The position numbers were made by a program, and so were the translations under genes. Source: JAUIIK01 sp963745675 (GTDB lineage Bacteria > Chloroflexota > Chloroflexia > Thermomicrobiales > CFX8). Taken from it: a stretch of 64,000 nucleotides of DNA. Positions 1 through 10,394 of this stretch are shown piece by piece (positions within the stretch are counted from its first letter, which is position 1; each line of letters begins with the position of its first letter). Under the pieces are notes generated by a model. That model was not told where the DNA came from and searched no databases. It saw only the letters and a list, made by a program, of their open reading frames with translations. The stretch covers positions 124,001 to 188,000 of the forward strand of contig CAVUYM010000013.1 of NCBI GenBank assembly GCA_963745675.1, written 5' to 3'.

Positions 1-685
1 GCGTCGAGCGTTCGTAGCCGATCCAGGCGTTCCACTTGTCGGCGTATTCCATCGTCAGCCGCAGCATCCGCGGGCCGTGTCCAAGAGCGCCGATCAGAAT
101 GGGAGCGCCAGTTTCCCGCACGCCGAGCGGTTTGAGGACGGCGTCGTTTGTCTCGTAGTAGTCGCCCTTGAAATCGACGTAGCGATTCCTCAATAGCGGC
201 CGGATGATCTGGAGCGACTCCTCGAAACGGTCGATGCGGTTGTCCCACTGGTAGCCGAAGTTGTGGTGCTCAAGCTCGAAGTCTCCGGCACCAACGCCGA
301 GAGTGAGACGACCACCGCTGATGTCGTCGACGGTATCGGCGATCTTCGCCAACAATGCCGGGTTGCGATAGCCGGTGTTGGTCACGAGCGAGCCGAGCTC
401 GACCCTCTCCGTCGCAACAGCCAGCGCCGTCAGCATCGACCAGCACTCCCAGCGCCCCTCGACGCCCTGGGCCTCGACCTCTGGAGTAACCTCGCGACCG
501 GCCTGGCGAGCGTTGGCGATGTGATCGACCTGAAAGTGATCGACCATCCAGAGCGAGTCGAGACCGATCGCTTCGGCGTGCTGGGCTAATGGGCGCAGCT
601 CGCTCCAGGGCCTCATGACCGGCAGCACCATGCCAACTTTGAGTCTCTGGTCCCTGGGCACTTCCTTGAACGGGATTTCAGTCAT
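1..685 (-). CDS. LLM class (luciferase-like) F420/flavin-dependent oxidoreductase, partial
   Basis: The reading frame runs leftward from an ATG at 683-685 and is still open at the window edge; 228 codons are visible. The visible protein has the N-terminal half of the luciferase-like monooxygenase barrel: an early strand KVGMVLP, the LDSLWMVDHF segment typical of the F420-dependent branch, the SGGRLTLGVGAG turn, and RFEESLQIIRPLL before the loop that closes the barrel. Members oxidise or reduce small substrates with reduced F420 or FMN; the substrate cannot be told. It is divergent from the FAD oxidase at 822, with 136 bases between them that must hold both promoters. No frameshift is seen. 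Family is confident, cofactor (F420 versus FMN) is inference. Confidence 0.85.
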   Translation of the reverse strand, partial: MTEIPFKEVPRDQRLKVGMVLPVMRPWSELRPLAQHAEAIGLDSLWMVDHFQVDHIANARQAGREVTPEVEAQGVEGRWECWSMLTALAVATERVELGSLVTNTGYRNPALLAKIADTVDDISGGRLTLGVGAGDFELEHHNFGYQWDNRIDRFEESLQIIRPLLRNRYVDFKGDYYETNDAVLKPLGVRETGAPILIGALGHGPRMLRLTMEYADKWNAWIGYERST

Positions 686-821
686 CTAGAGCCGTTCTTT
701 CGTCATCTGATCATCGGCGTATTTCGAGTGGTCACAAGATACACTGAATCCAGCATGGAAGGCATAGAACCAGTCAGGATCGCTGGCTGGGACGAGGAAA
801 CGCAGGAACGGGAACGATTGC

Positions 822-2025
822 ATGGCCGTCGACAGATCGTACGAATTCGCCGTCGTCGGCCGGGGGATGATTGGATCAGCGGCAGCACGTTATCTGAGCA
901 AGCTGTCTTCCAGCGTCGCGATCTTCGGGGAAACCGAGCCCGCCGAGCTATCGACGCACCAAGGTTCCTTCGCTTCGCACTACGACTCCAGCCGCTTCTA
1001 CCGGGTCATCGACCAGACGCCGCAATGGGCGCGCATGGCGAATCGAGCACGCGAGCAATATGCCGAGCTTGAATTGGAATCGGGGATCGCATTCCACCGG
1101 CCACATCCCTATCTCCAGGTGTCGAAGGATTCCGACGCTGCACGCACCGAGTACGCGCAACTGGATGCGATCGGCCGAAGCTTCGGCGTCGAATCCGAGA
1201 TCATTCCAACGAGCGAGAGCCTGAACGAAGCCTTTCCAAGGTTCCAGTTTCCGGCGGGCATGGTCGGGCAGGTCGAGTCCGAAAAGACCGCTGGCGTGCT
1301 CAATCCTCGCCTCTTCGTTGAAGCTGAACTGACGGTGGCGCGGAACCAGGGCGCCACGGTCATTCCGGAGCGCGTCGTCGCAATCGAGCCCGGACGAGGA
1401 CGAGTCGAGATCAGAACCACCACCGGCAATCGCTACGAGGCGGACAAAGTGCTCGTCGCGGCTGGAGCCTGGTCACACTTCCTGCTCAAGCGTCCGGTTC
1501 AAATCATCCTTGAGGCTGTGGCGGTCGTGATGGCAGAAGTGCCAGCATCCGAGGCGTTCGCCTTCCCGTCGCTGATCTACAACCGCATCCCGACCGACCC
1601 ATCGGCGGCAGCCGGCTACCTGATGTCCGCGGTCGAGTACCCCGACGGGAAGTTCTACGTGAAAGGCGGCTGGTACTGGTCGTCGACCGTCGTGGAAACC
1701 GAATCCGAGCTAAACGCCTTTTTCCGTTCACCCATCACACGCAACTCTGGGAAAGCAGACCGCGAGCTATTCACCGAGATCGTGCCGAGCCTTCAGCAGG
1801 CGAAGTCATGGATCTACAAGCCCTGCGTCCACATGCGAACGCCCACCCATCTCCCCTACATCGACGAGATCGAACAGGATCAGATCTACGTCGCCTTCGG
1901 CGGCAACGGCCTGGCCGCCAAGTGCGGCGACGAGATCGGGCGCCTGGGCGCGGAGCTGACTGGCGTCGGGCAGCTGGCAGGACGACGAACTCGCCGCCGA
2001 TGATTTCAAGATCGTCTACGTCTAG
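822..2025 (+). CDS. FAD-dependent oxidase, sarcosine/N-methyl amino acid oxidase-like (3' frameshift)
   Basis: A DAO-fold flavoenzyme of normal family length (about 400 residues). The N terminus has the dinucleotide fold with VVGRGMIGSAAARYL. Near residue 335 is the KPCVHMRTPTHLPYID block, in which Cys335 matches the residue that binds FAD covalently in monomeric sarcosine oxidase. The C-terminal FAD contact AFGGNGLAAKCGDEIG follows. The uninterrupted frame ends at 2003 with an unnatural Arg-rich tail. One base out of register the sequence continues SGSWQDDELAADDF and stops at 2023-2025, which is the normal family ending, so one extra base near 1950-1965 is likely. It probably forms an operon with the DapA-like gene at 2153. 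Oxidative deamination or demethylation of an amino acid is inferred; the substrate is unknown. Confidence 0.85.
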
Positions 2026-2152
2026 CTCTCCATATCGTTGCCTGAGCAGCCGTCTCGGTAGCCGGTTCTCCGGAGGATCAACTGGACACACCCGGATGAA
2101 TCAGCTACGAAGAACGTACGTCAAACATAGGTGGAGGAAAGGAACGCCCGCA

Positions 2153-3064
2153 GTGGAAGCAGTACAGGAACCGGATAACACCAGATGGCGAGGCATCTTC
2201 ACGATCCCGCCGACGCCCTTCGACGAGCAGGGGGAGATCGACTTCGATAGCCTGCGGAATGCCGTCGAGTTCTCGGTTGAGGTCGGCTCGCACGGCATCG
2301 TCCACCCGGTCATGGCGTCGGCCTTCTTCACCCTCACCGACGCCGAGCGGCTGGAGATGATCCCGGTCGTCGTGCGGCAGGTGGATGGCCGCTGCCCGGT
2401 TGTTATTGGCGTTTCGGGCGTCTGCACGCAGTCGTCGATCGCCTTCGCCCGGGCAGCGAAAGAAGCCGGGGCCGATGCGGTGATCGCGATGGCGCCCTAT
2501 GTCCAGCGCTACAGCGACGACGACATCCTGCGCCACTTCGAGGCGATCAGCGACACGGCCGAGCTACCGATCTTCCTACAGAACGCCGATGGCTGGCATC
2601 CGGTCGAGCTCGATCTGCTGCTGCGGTTGGCCCGCGAGATCGAGCACGTCCACTACGTTAAAGAGGAAGTTGCCCCGGCCCATCACAGCATCGGCGCGAT
2701 CGTTGACGCAGACGAGCCGAACATCTGGGGCGTCTTCGGCGGTGACGGCTGCGCCAACCTCTTCGGCGAACTGCGGCGTGGCGCGGTCGGGAACATGCCG
2801 GCGGCCGACTTCGCCGATATCTGCGTCGAGATGTACAACCTCTACGATTCCGGGCAGCAAGCCGAAGCTGAGGCAATGCATCGCAGATTAATGCCATTGA
2901 TCCTCAAGTCCGGTCCGTGGAACGAGGTGCTGGCGAAGCGGGGCATCATCCGCTGCGGTAAGATCCGGGCGCTGGAGACCTTCAAACCCTTCGACGACCA
3001 GGACCGTCAGGAGCGCGAGACCTTCTGGCCCGAGTTGGAAGCGGCATTCACCTGGCGACGATAA
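2153..3064 (+). CDS. Dihydrodipicolinate synthase (DapA)/N-acetylneuraminate lyase family protein
   Basis: A 303-residue class I aldolase-type protein of standard DapA length. A GTG at 2153 is chosen because GGAGGAAAGG lies about ten bases before it; the upstream ATG at 2098 would add a basic tail foreign to the family. The protein begins with the usual RGIFTIPPTPFDEQGEID and has the Schiff-base lysine at Lys170 in VHYVKEE. The strand that carries the catalytic Tyr in true DapA reads PIFLQNADG here, without that Tyr. A role in lysine synthesis is therefore unlikely, and a catabolic aldolase or dehydratase of the wider family is more probable. The gene follows the FAD oxidase by about 130 bases, suggesting a joint catabolic role. 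Confidence 0.88.
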   Translation: MEAVQEPDNTRWRGIFTIPPTPFDEQGEIDFDSLRNAVEFSVEVGSHGIVHPVMASAFFTLTDAERLEMIPVVVRQVDGRCPVVIGVSGVCTQSSIAFARAAKEAGADAVIAMAPYVQRYSDDDILRHFEAISDTAELPIFLQNADGWHPVELDLLLRLAREIEHVHYVKEEVAPAHHSIGAIVDADEPNIWGVFGGDGCANLFGELRRGAVGNMPAADFADICVEMYNLYDSGQQAEAEAMHRRLMPLILKSGPWNEVLAKRGIIRCGKIRALETFKPFDDQDRQERETFWPELEAAFTWRR

Positions 3065-3184
3065 CCGCCAGGCAAGACAGACGACGGCATGACCTATCGA
3101 GATTTATGCCTCGCCGAGCCTGCGTGCTCAGCCCCCTGACAGTACGATTGAAAGCGAGTCACCAGCGCAGGAAAGGCGGTTACG

Positions 3185-3664
3185 ATGCGATCTGTCATCT
3201 TTGCAGGATTGAAGTTGCTGGCTACCGTCAGCGTGTGCCAGTTGGCCGGACTCATCGGTGTGCTCACGATTGGTGATGCGCCCAACTATTACCGCAAGTT
3301 GAAGAAACCATCATTCGCCCCGCCACCAGCCATCTTTGGTCCAGTCTGGACGGTCCTCTATACGATGATGGGAATAGCGCTCTTTCTCGTTCGACGCAAA
3401 GCTAGTGGCACTACCGAACGCAAACGTGCCACGACGATCTTCGCCATTCAACTTCTCCTCAATGCAGCCTGGACACCGGTCTTCTTCGGGTTGAAGCAGC
3501 GGGGCCTTGCGCTGGGCATCATAGGATTCCTACTGGTAATGATCGCGGCGACCGTCGTCGTGTTCTGGCCCATCAGCGTGGTGGCGGCGCTCCTGCTCGT
3601 CCCATATCTGCTCTGGGTGAGCTTTGCCGGAACACTGAATTTCGAGCTGTGGCGGCGAAACTAG
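3185..3664 (+). CDS. tspO: TspO/MBR family tryptophan-rich sensory protein
   Basis: A 159-residue integral membrane protein with five predicted helices, the family's standard size. Diagnostic blocks are the KKPSFAPPPAIFGPVW loop after helix 1, YTMMGIALFLV, and the LNAAWTPVFFGLK segment in helix 3, plus a closing FAGTLNFELWRRN. TspO proteins bind porphyrins or heme and act in stress and tetrapyrrole homeostasis. The start ATG at 3185 follows GGAAAGG. The gene appears monocistronic, with no tetrapyrrole gene beside it, so nothing in the context narrows its role. Confidence 0.95.
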   Translation: MRSVIFAGLKLLATVSVCQLAGLIGVLTIGDAPNYYRKLKKPSFAPPPAIFGPVWTVLYTMMGIALFLVRRKASGTTERKRATTIFAIQLLLNAAWTPVFFGLKQRGLALGIIGFLLVMIAATVVVFWPISVVAALLLVPYLLWVSFAGTLNFELWRRN

Positions 3665-3778
3665 AACTGCCCTGCTAAAGGGGATTACATGCTGATCTAT
3701 CGAGACGAAGCACTGGCAGTCAGACGCTAGAACATGCCTCGACGTTGGCCGTCGATGCCGTTGCGGAGCTAATGGACA

Positions 3779-4084
3779 TCAGAGATCAAGTCCCAGGGCG
3801 GCCACAGGGGTCAAGACGTTCATCTGCGGTGGACTCGCCATCAGCGGTCCAAACTCGGCCATCGCCTGCTGCATCGCCTCACTCTGGCCGTGGTTCTGCA
3901 TCGATTCCCCGTCGGCCATCAGAGCAAAGAACCAGAAGGTGTTGTTCTCGCCGCGATGGTAGGAGTAGATCTCCACACCGGGTTCGTCGCGAGCAGCCTC
4001 GACCATTGCGGTGAGCACCGCCTCCATCTCCTCGGCCTTGCCCTCCTGGCAGGTGAACGAACCCACCACCGAAACTTTGCTCAT
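3779..4084 (-). CDS. Antibiotic biosynthesis monooxygenase (ABM) domain protein
   Basis: A 101-residue protein formed by one dimeric alpha-beta barrel (ABM) domain. Visible family features are the opening strand KVSVVGSFTCQEGK, the helix EMEAVLTAMVEAARDEPG, the strand IYSYHRGENNTFWFFALMAD, and the final helix with SEAMQQAMAEFGPLM. Such cofactor-free proteins include YgiN-type quinol monooxygenases and heme-degrading enzymes. The heme-ligand pattern cannot be recognised here, so a general quinone/stress role is the safest reading. The ATG at 4082-4084 faces the regulator remnant at 4277 across 190 bases. Confidence 0.85.
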   Translation of the reverse strand: MSKVSVVGSFTCQEGKAEEMEAVLTAMVEAARDEPGVEIYSYHRGENNTFWFFALMADGESMQNHGQSEAMQQAMAEFGPLMASPPQMNVLTPVAALGLDL

Positions 4085-4276
4085 GGCACGTTCCTTTCTG
4101 ATTCCATCGGAGAAATTCGATTCTCCAACTCTGCTAGCAGCTCATCTTACTCTCGGCAATCATGCACATTCGCCCGCGTTACCGTCGAAGATACCTGCCA
4201 ACACGACCTTGACGCCTAGCGCTTTCGCTCGGAAGATAACGATGGGTATCTGGGAATCTCAATTGTCAGGATCGCT

Positions 4277-7200
4277 ATGTCTCACTCGCGCACAGCCGCC
4301 GGTAACTACCCCGGCTCTCCCTTTGTCGGTCGGGAATTGGAGCTTGCTGCCTTGCGTGATGCGCTGGCGAGCGCACTCAATGGCCGCGGCCGGATCGTGC
4401 TGGTCACCGGCGAACCCGGCATCGGCAAAACGCGGACATCGGAGGAGATTCTTGCGGAGGCTCGCAACCGCGGCGCGGAAGTGCTCTGGGGCCGCTGTCA
4501 GGAGTGGGAGGGCGCGCCGGCCTACTGGCCGTGGCTGCAGATCCTGCGCCGTTACGTCGAACGGACCAGCGATGAGACGATCCAGACGGATTTGACTGGC
4601 ATCGCCGGCGATCTGGCACAGATCATGCCGGAGATGGAGCGTTTTGCAGACACAGAACAGAACACACCCGCCGCCTATTCGCCCGAGCAGCATCGCTTCC
4701 GGTTATTCGACGCCATGGCACGATTACTCCGGATAGTGTCGAACAGCGCCAACTAATCATGCTGGTCCTGGATGACGTCCACTGGGCGGATCAGTCTTCG
4801 TTACGGTTGCTGGAGTTCGTCGCCCAGGATGTCCACGAGCTGCCACTGCTGTTGATCGCGACCTACCGCAACGTCGAGCTCAACCGCCAGGACATCCGCT
4901 GACCAGCACCCTGGCTGAACTCGCACGCGACCCGGCCAGCAGAGGATCATCCTCCACGGCCTCGGCGGCGACGCCATAAGCCGGTACATCAAAATCACGT
5001 CAGATCAGGAGCCGCCGCCCGGTTTGGTCGAAGCGGTGTTGGAGGAGACCGAAGGCAACCCTTTCTTCATGACCGAGGTCGTCAGCTGGCTACAGAGCGA
5101 CGGGCGGCTCAAAGAAGGAAGCGCCGACGACGTATGGACGATCCGGATACCGGAAAGTGTTCGCGAAGCGATCGGTAATCGGCTCGACCGGCTCAGCCCG
5201 GAGACGAACGAAATCCTGACAATCGCTGCGGTCATCGGCCGCGAGTTCCAGTTACAACTGCTGGCCCGGGCTGCAGATATCGAGCCGCTAGAGCTGCTCG
5301 ACTGGCTCGAAGAGGCGGTCCAGGCTGGCGTCCTCGACGAGCTAGAGCAGCCCGGCAATTACCGCTTCAGCCATGCTCTGATCCAGGAGACGCTCTACAG
5401 CGAACTGACAACTGGCCGACGGCTTCGCCTCCAGCGAAGGTCGGCGCGGCACTGGAAGCACTGTACTCCAATGACCTTGCGTCTCACTTCAGTGCGCTTG
5501 CATTTCACTACACCGAATCAGCCCTCGCCAGCAACACTGACAAGGCTATTGACTACGCCACCCGGGCCGGGGATCAAGCGATGGAGCAGTCAGCCTGGGA
5601 CTCTCAGTCGCGCACTACAGCAAGACAAGCGCTCGTTCAAGAATCAGACGTGCAGGATCGAAACGATATTAGCTGCGACCATGATTGATCAACTCCTTGC
5701 GTATTCCGATGCTCATTGGTCTTCGGGAAACTCTAAGCCGGGACCGCTGCACTCGAATGCCGCAAATGTAGCTCGAAGACTGAGCGATCCCACTCGATAG
5801 GCTCAGGCTGGCCAAGGGATCTTACGCTGGCGGGGAGAGGATTACTGGTCGTGGGGACCGGATCAAATTGCCGCAGATCTAATCGAAGAAGCTTTGGACC
5901 TATTGACAGACGATGAAGACAGTTCGCTACGCGTCAATCTGCTCGGACGATCGGTGCATTTCGCCCCGGATATTGTCGAGCAATGACCAAAGTGGATGCG
6001 ACACCGAGCGTCTGAGGCGGTAGACGATGGCTCGGCGTCTCAATGACTCAAGCCTGCTGATCGACGCACTCTATTCAGAGTAGCATTTGCATACCTGTCG
6101 GGAGCGACGTTAAGGACGTGGTTGCATTGAACGAACGTGGCAACACGTGAAAGCGCAACTTGCGGAGATTCAAAGTCTGGCAGGTAATTTGGCTTTATCG
6201 CGCTACCGCTATGTGGCGCCACAAATGAACGGACCAACTCCTGACGTGGACAAGCCGATATGCAAGAGCTCTACGGTTTCCTCAGCTTGTTGGAAACCAT
6301 AGGTGAAGTAGACCCGACTACCTGTTATCACGTCCTATAACTCCATATATGAGATGACCCTTCTCACAATGGGCGGTAGAGGGCAGTTTAAGAGCAAGCC
6401 ATAGAAATGGGACAGGTGCCTTGCCGATAGCGTCCCAAAGCTTCCTATTGATCCCGAAGCATTCTCGTTCATCGGCCAGTTCCTCATATCGATCTATCGT
6501 GAGCAGGCACGCATTGATCGGATTTCCTCGACGACATCATACGGTTCATCAATGAACCCGGGTGGGAAGCCTACCTGGCAGATCCGACTGATCCTCGCTC
6601 GGATCGAGATTGACGAAGTTGATAATGCGATCAGGGAATTTCGAGAGATTTGCCGATGACGACTTCGCGAGTCTGCCGCCAGACTGGAACTGGCTCGAAA
6701 ACGTCGCGACGCTGGGAGAAATTGCTTATCTACTCAAGGACGCCGAACGCGCCGAAACACTCTACAACCTGCTGATCCCACACAAGACGTACAACGCTGT
6801 CACGATCTTTTCCTGGGATTTCATTGGTGCGGTCGCCTACTATCTCGGGCTACTTGGCAACAATCCTCCATTGGTGGGACGAAGCTGAGGAGCACTTCCA
6901 GTTCGCGCTGAAGCGGCACGAGTTCATGCAGCTGCCACCTTACATCGCGAACACGCAGCACCAGTACGCGGCGATGCTGCTCAAGCGGGGTGACGTGGCA
7001 GATATCGAACGGGCACGGGAACTGAACGAGCGGGCGCTAGAGGCCGCGCGGGAGATGGGAATGGTCCGGCTTGAGCGGCTGGCGACGGCGTTGGCGAATG
7101 AGATCGATGCTCCTAGCACAGCATCGCCCGATGGAGTCCCATACGACCTGACGCCGAGAGAGTTGGAAGTGCTCGCGATTCTGGTGCGCGGCGGCACCGA

Positions 7201-7333
7201 TCGCGAAATCGCCGACGAGCTCTCGATCAGCCACCGGACGGTCCAGGTGCACGTCTCGAATATCCTCGGGAAGCTTGAGGCGGGGTCGCGGACGGCTGCC
7301 GCGGCACTGGCGATTCGCGAGGGGTTGGTGTGA
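4277..7333 (+). pseudogene. Degenerate LAL-type AAA ATPase / LuxR-family transcriptional regulator
   Basis: Remains of a single large regulator of about 1000 residues, now split over many frames. 4277-4756 carries the AAA-16 start FVGRELELAALRDALA and a Walker A GEPGIGKT. 4756-4902, in another frame, carries the Walker B segment MLVLDDVHWADQSS. 5024-5410 has the ETEGNPFFMTEVVSWL and FSHALIQETLYSEL blocks. 5430-5670 and 5820-5985 hold further helical repeats in shifted frames. 6610-7333 covers the last repeats and ends in a LuxR helix-turn-helix (LTPRELEVLAILVRGGTDRE, then SHRTVQVHVSNILGKL). At least six frameshifts and several stops are needed to join the pieces, and long stretches between 5985 and 6600 hold no recognisable frame. 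It cannot be translated as one protein, so loss of function is likely even if some indels are assembly errors. Confidence 0.85.
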
Positions 7334-7348
7334 GCGCGGGGCGGTTGG

Positions 7349-7777
7349 GCGATGCATCGCATCGCCGGTACAAGGGTGCGGGATTGTAGCGGAGGTAAGA
7401 GGATGCCAGCGCCGGATCGCGGTTACAGCTACTCATTGATCGTCGTCGATAATTTCCATCTAGGGGATCCTGATGAGACTGATGAATATCAGGCGGGTCC
7501 TTTCCCAGCTGCGACGCTGCTCTGGAGCACGCCCGCGGGCTCATCGATACGTTCGCCAGGGAGCACGCGGCCGGGAAAACTGCCGAAGAACTCTATAGAG
7601 GCTGGGCTCAGTACGGCGAGACACCGATCCTCGTCACCGACGACCCTGACTGCAGCTTCAGCGGCAGCGACTACGCGCGGCGGCGGTTCGAGGAGCTCCG
7701 CGGCCAGAATGTTCTGGATGGCTGAGGCTTTGGTAGCGGTCCGGCAGAGGGCAATGCATCGCATTGCCGCTACAGGG
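7349..7777. repeat. Pair of short palindromic repeats around ATGCATCGCAT
   Basis: Two related copies, 7349-7376 and 7750-7777, flank the small broken gene at 7403. Copy 1 contains the perfect 12-base palindrome GCGATGCATCGC. Copy 2 contains GCAATGC-ATC-GCATTGC with seven-base arms. Both are followed by a CCGGTACA/CCGCTACA tail and a G run. They look like members of a dispersed REP-type intergenic family; no coding role is visible. Confidence 0.5.
7403..7725 (+). pseudogene. Small hypothetical protein, frameshifted
   Basis: An ATG at 7403 behind GGAGGTAAGAGG opens a frame reading MPAPDRGYSYSLIVVDNFHL, then GDPDETDEYQAGPFPA. Near 7505-7515 the coding signal jumps one frame and continues ALEHARGLIDTFAREHAAGK, then YRGWAQYGETPILVTDD, and stops at 7723-7725. 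Joined, the product would be about 107 residues: acidic, soluble, without membrane segment or signal peptide. I do not recognise the family. The strong ribosome-binding site and coherent protein-like sequence on both sides of the junction support a real gene with one indel. Confidence 0.5.
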
Positions 7778-7956
7778 GGCGGAGGTATTACGGGAGAGGC
7801 GAACCAGATCCGCTCGGGATGACAATGTTGTTACTGTTGAACGACACACTACGAGCAGAGTGATCCCAAAAGGTATGAGGATAAGCGGGAGCGCGGCAAT
7901 TGCGCTGTCGGACTACACTGTCATTACACACAACGACATGACCCAGGGAGGTCCCG

Positions 7957-9068
7957 ATGAAGGCGGCGATTTGCTACACGTATGGAGATCCGCTGGTCGT
8001 TGAGGAGATCGAGCTCGAAGGCGCCAAAAGCTGGCGAGGTGCGGGTGCGGATGGCCGCTGCCGCGATTTGCCACAGCGACGTTCATCTGATCCGTGGCGA
8101 CTGGCGGCAGGATTTCCCGGTGCTGGGCGACGAGCAGACGGTCGGGGTCGTCGCCGGGCACGAGGCCTCGGGTATCGTCGAGGAGGTCGGGCCGGGTGTC
8201 ACCATCGTCAAGCCAGGCGACCATGTCGTCGTGACGCTGATGCGCTCCTGTGGCCGCTGCTTCTTCTGCGCCAGCGGAGAAACCCACCTCTGTGAGGGTG
8301 ACTACGCACTAACCCACGAAACCCGCATGCGGACGAAAGATGGGAAGCCACTCTTCCAGGGACTGAAGACCTCAGCCTTTGCCGAGCAGACGGTCGTCGA
8401 CCAGTCCCAACTGGTGCCAATCCCAAAGGAGATTCCGCTCGAAAGCGCGGCGCTGCTGGCTTGCGGGGTCATCACCGGGCTCGGGGCGGTCGTCAACACG
8501 GCCAAAGTCCCGCCGAACAGCAGCGTCGTCGTCATCGGCTGCGGCGGGGTCGGCCTGAACTCGATCCAGGGCGCGAAACTCTCCGGCGCAAACCCGATCA
8601 TCGCCGTCGATCTGCTGGAGAACAAGCTGGAGGCCGCCCGTCAATTCGGCGCAACGCACACAATCAACGCCTCGGCAACCTCCAATCCTGCTGCCGCGGT
8701 GCGAGAGCTGACCAAGGGACGCGGCGCCGACTACGCATTCGTCACCGTCGGGGTAGCCGAGCCGGTAACGGACGCCATCAAAATGGTCCGGCGCGGTGGG
8801 GGTGTGACGCTGGTCGGCATCCCGGAAGCCGAAGCCACGGTGCCGCTGTCGGTCGGCGGTAGTGTTGGCCAGGAGATCAGGTTGATGGGCAGCGTCATGG
8901 GCTCGACCCGGCTGAGCGTCGACGTTCCGAGACTGGTTGAGCAGTACCAGAGTGGCCGGCTTGTTGCTCGACGAAATGATCAGCAACCGCTACCCGCTGG
9001 AAGAGATCAACGAGGCGATCGAGTCAATGGAGCGCGGAGAAGCCCTCCGCAACGTCGTCGTCTTCTAA
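7957..9068 (+). CDS. Zinc-dependent alcohol dehydrogenase (MDR family), two apparent frameshifts
   Basis: A medium-chain zinc dehydrogenase of about 370 residues. It opens MKAAICYTYGDPLVVEEIEL at 7957. The catalytic zinc site is visible (CHSDVHLIRG, then GHEASGIVEEVG). The structural zinc loop is CGRCFFCASGETHLC, with all four cysteines. The Rossmann motif VVIGCGGVGLNSIQGAKL binds NAD(P). The largest open frame covers only 7982-9100. One extra G near 8022 separates it from the true N terminus, and one extra T near 8963 separates it from the natural ending LLLDEMISNRYPLEEINEAI...NVVVF, which stops at 9066-9068. It oxidises alcohols to aldehydes or the reverse; the substrate is unknown. AGGGAGGT precedes the start. 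Confidence 0.85.
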
Positions 9069-9256
9069 TAAGGAAGGAACCGGCGTCCGGTGTGGGCTGA
9101 TAGGTCGGCTATGTGACCTTGATCTACGCAATCACACGTAGCTGTGGTCGGAAGCTGGGCAAGGAGAATTACGCAATCGCTCAGATGTGTCGGGGGCGGC
9201 TATAGCACATCATGGAATCAAGAGATCAGCGAAACGATCCCGAAAGGATTCCTTCG

Positions 9257-9478
9257 ATGTACACCAACGCCTCAACTCCCGGACACTACCGAGTTGCCGA
9301 ACTACGTCGACGAGAAGATCTCAGTATCGCTGCTGAACGGCGACGGCTTAAGCTAGTTGCTCCTCCTCCAGATCGATGGGGTGAGTTGAAGAACCGGCTG
9401 GGCGGTGTGCTCATCGCCGCCGGTTCCCGAATGGTAGCTAACCCGCCCTCCGGCACACGGCGAGCGACGACGGGATAG
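9257..9478 (+). CDS. Small hypothetical protein (73 aa)
   Basis: Starts at an ATG after GAAAGGATTCCTTCG and stops two bases before the start of the prenyltransferase gene. The protein is strongly basic, with a helical middle (YRVAELRRREDLSIAAERRR) and a C-terminal GELKNRLGGVLIAAGSRMV segment that could pack as an amphipathic or weakly hydrophobic helix. No known domain is recognised. The tight junction with the next gene suggests translational coupling. Compositional quality is better than that of antisense frames in the same stretch, but a chance frame cannot be excluded. Confidence 0.5.
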   Translation: MYTNASTPGHYRVAELRRREDLSIAAERRRLKLVAPPPDRWGELKNRLGGVLIAAGSRMVANPPSGTRRATTG

Positions 9479-9479
9479 G

Positions 9480-10394
9480 TTGGACGAAGGAGATGGAACG
9501 CTGCCCGACCGTTTCGAATACGCTGGTGTGACAGAACGCGAAGCGCCGCCTGTTACTCTGATCATTCTCGGCTATCTACGGCTCATTCACCCGATTCCGG
9601 TGCTCTTCGTCATGCTGGGAACGGCGCTATTCGGACTGCTGGCGGCCGGGGGACAACCGGATCTCTCCCGCTTCTCGCTGATGCTGCTCGCGATGCTCGG
9701 AGGGCAGGTCGCAATCGGCGCACACAACGAGTGGCGCGACCGGGTACACGACGCCAGGCACCAGCCAGACAAGCCGATACCGGCCGGGCTGGTCGATCCG
9801 CGCGCAGTCCGGCCGATCATCGCAGGCGGCTTGTTGCTTGGGATTGGCGCTGGTGCAGCCCTCGGATTCTGGCCGCTGGCGCTCTTTCTTGTCGGCACAG
9901 GCAGCGGCTTTGCCTACAACATCTGGTTCAAGCGCACGGCATTCTCCGGCATCCCCTATCTCGTTGGGCTGCCGCTACTGCCGATCTGGGCAACGCTGGT
10001 GATGGACGGCTTCCAGCGGCAGCTACTCTGGCTCTACCCGCTCGGAGGGGCATTTGTCGTCGCGATCCATCTGGCCCAATCCCTCTCCGACATCGACGGC
10101 GACCGGGAATCGGGAACGCGCGGACTGGCGGTGCGGCTGGGGAGGCAGCATACGCTGCAAGTCATTTGGGCCATCGCTGCCGGGACGGCACTCATCATGC
10201 CGCTCGGTGCGTTGCTCGTTGGGAACCGTCCAGTCTTCGCGCTCGTCGCAGCAATCACAGCAATCGGACTTCTGGCGACACTCCTGGTGAGATCTCGACT
10301 GCGAGATGATTCCGAGCCGAAGGGACTGTTCGAGACACTGTGCGCGAGCGCCACGATCCTCGCCGCTGGCTGGATCCTCTCCCAGACGGTCTAG
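9480..10394 (+). CDS. UbiA family prenyltransferase
   Basis: About 300 residues with eight or nine predicted membrane helices. Two Asp-rich motifs that bind the prenyl diphosphate through magnesium are visible: the first near NEWRDRVHDARHQPDKPIPAG, the second DIDGDRESGTRGLAVRLG. The family attaches isoprenoid chains to quinone, chlorin, heme or polar-lipid head groups in the membrane. The acceptor here is not evident because no quinone or pigment gene is adjacent. The start is uncertain: TTG at 9480 opens the longest frame, and a GTG near 9528 would also give a family-like N terminus. AAGGAGA at 9487-9493 argues for an initiation site slightly downstream of 9480. Confidence 0.88.
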   Translation: MDEGDGTLPDRFEYAGVTEREAPPVTLIILGYLRLIHPIPVLFVMLGTALFGLLAAGGQPDLSRFSLMLLAMLGGQVAIGAHNEWRDRVHDARHQPDKPIPAGLVDPRAVRPIIAGGLLLGIGAGAALGFWPLALFLVGTGSGFAYNIWFKRTAFSGIPYLVGLPLLPIWATLVMDGFQRQLLWLYPLGGAFVVAIHLAQSLSDIDGDRESGTRGLAVRLGRQHTLQVIWAIAAGTALIMPLGALLVGNRPVFALVAAITAIGLLATLLVRSRLRDDSEPKGLFETLCASATILAAGWILSQTV

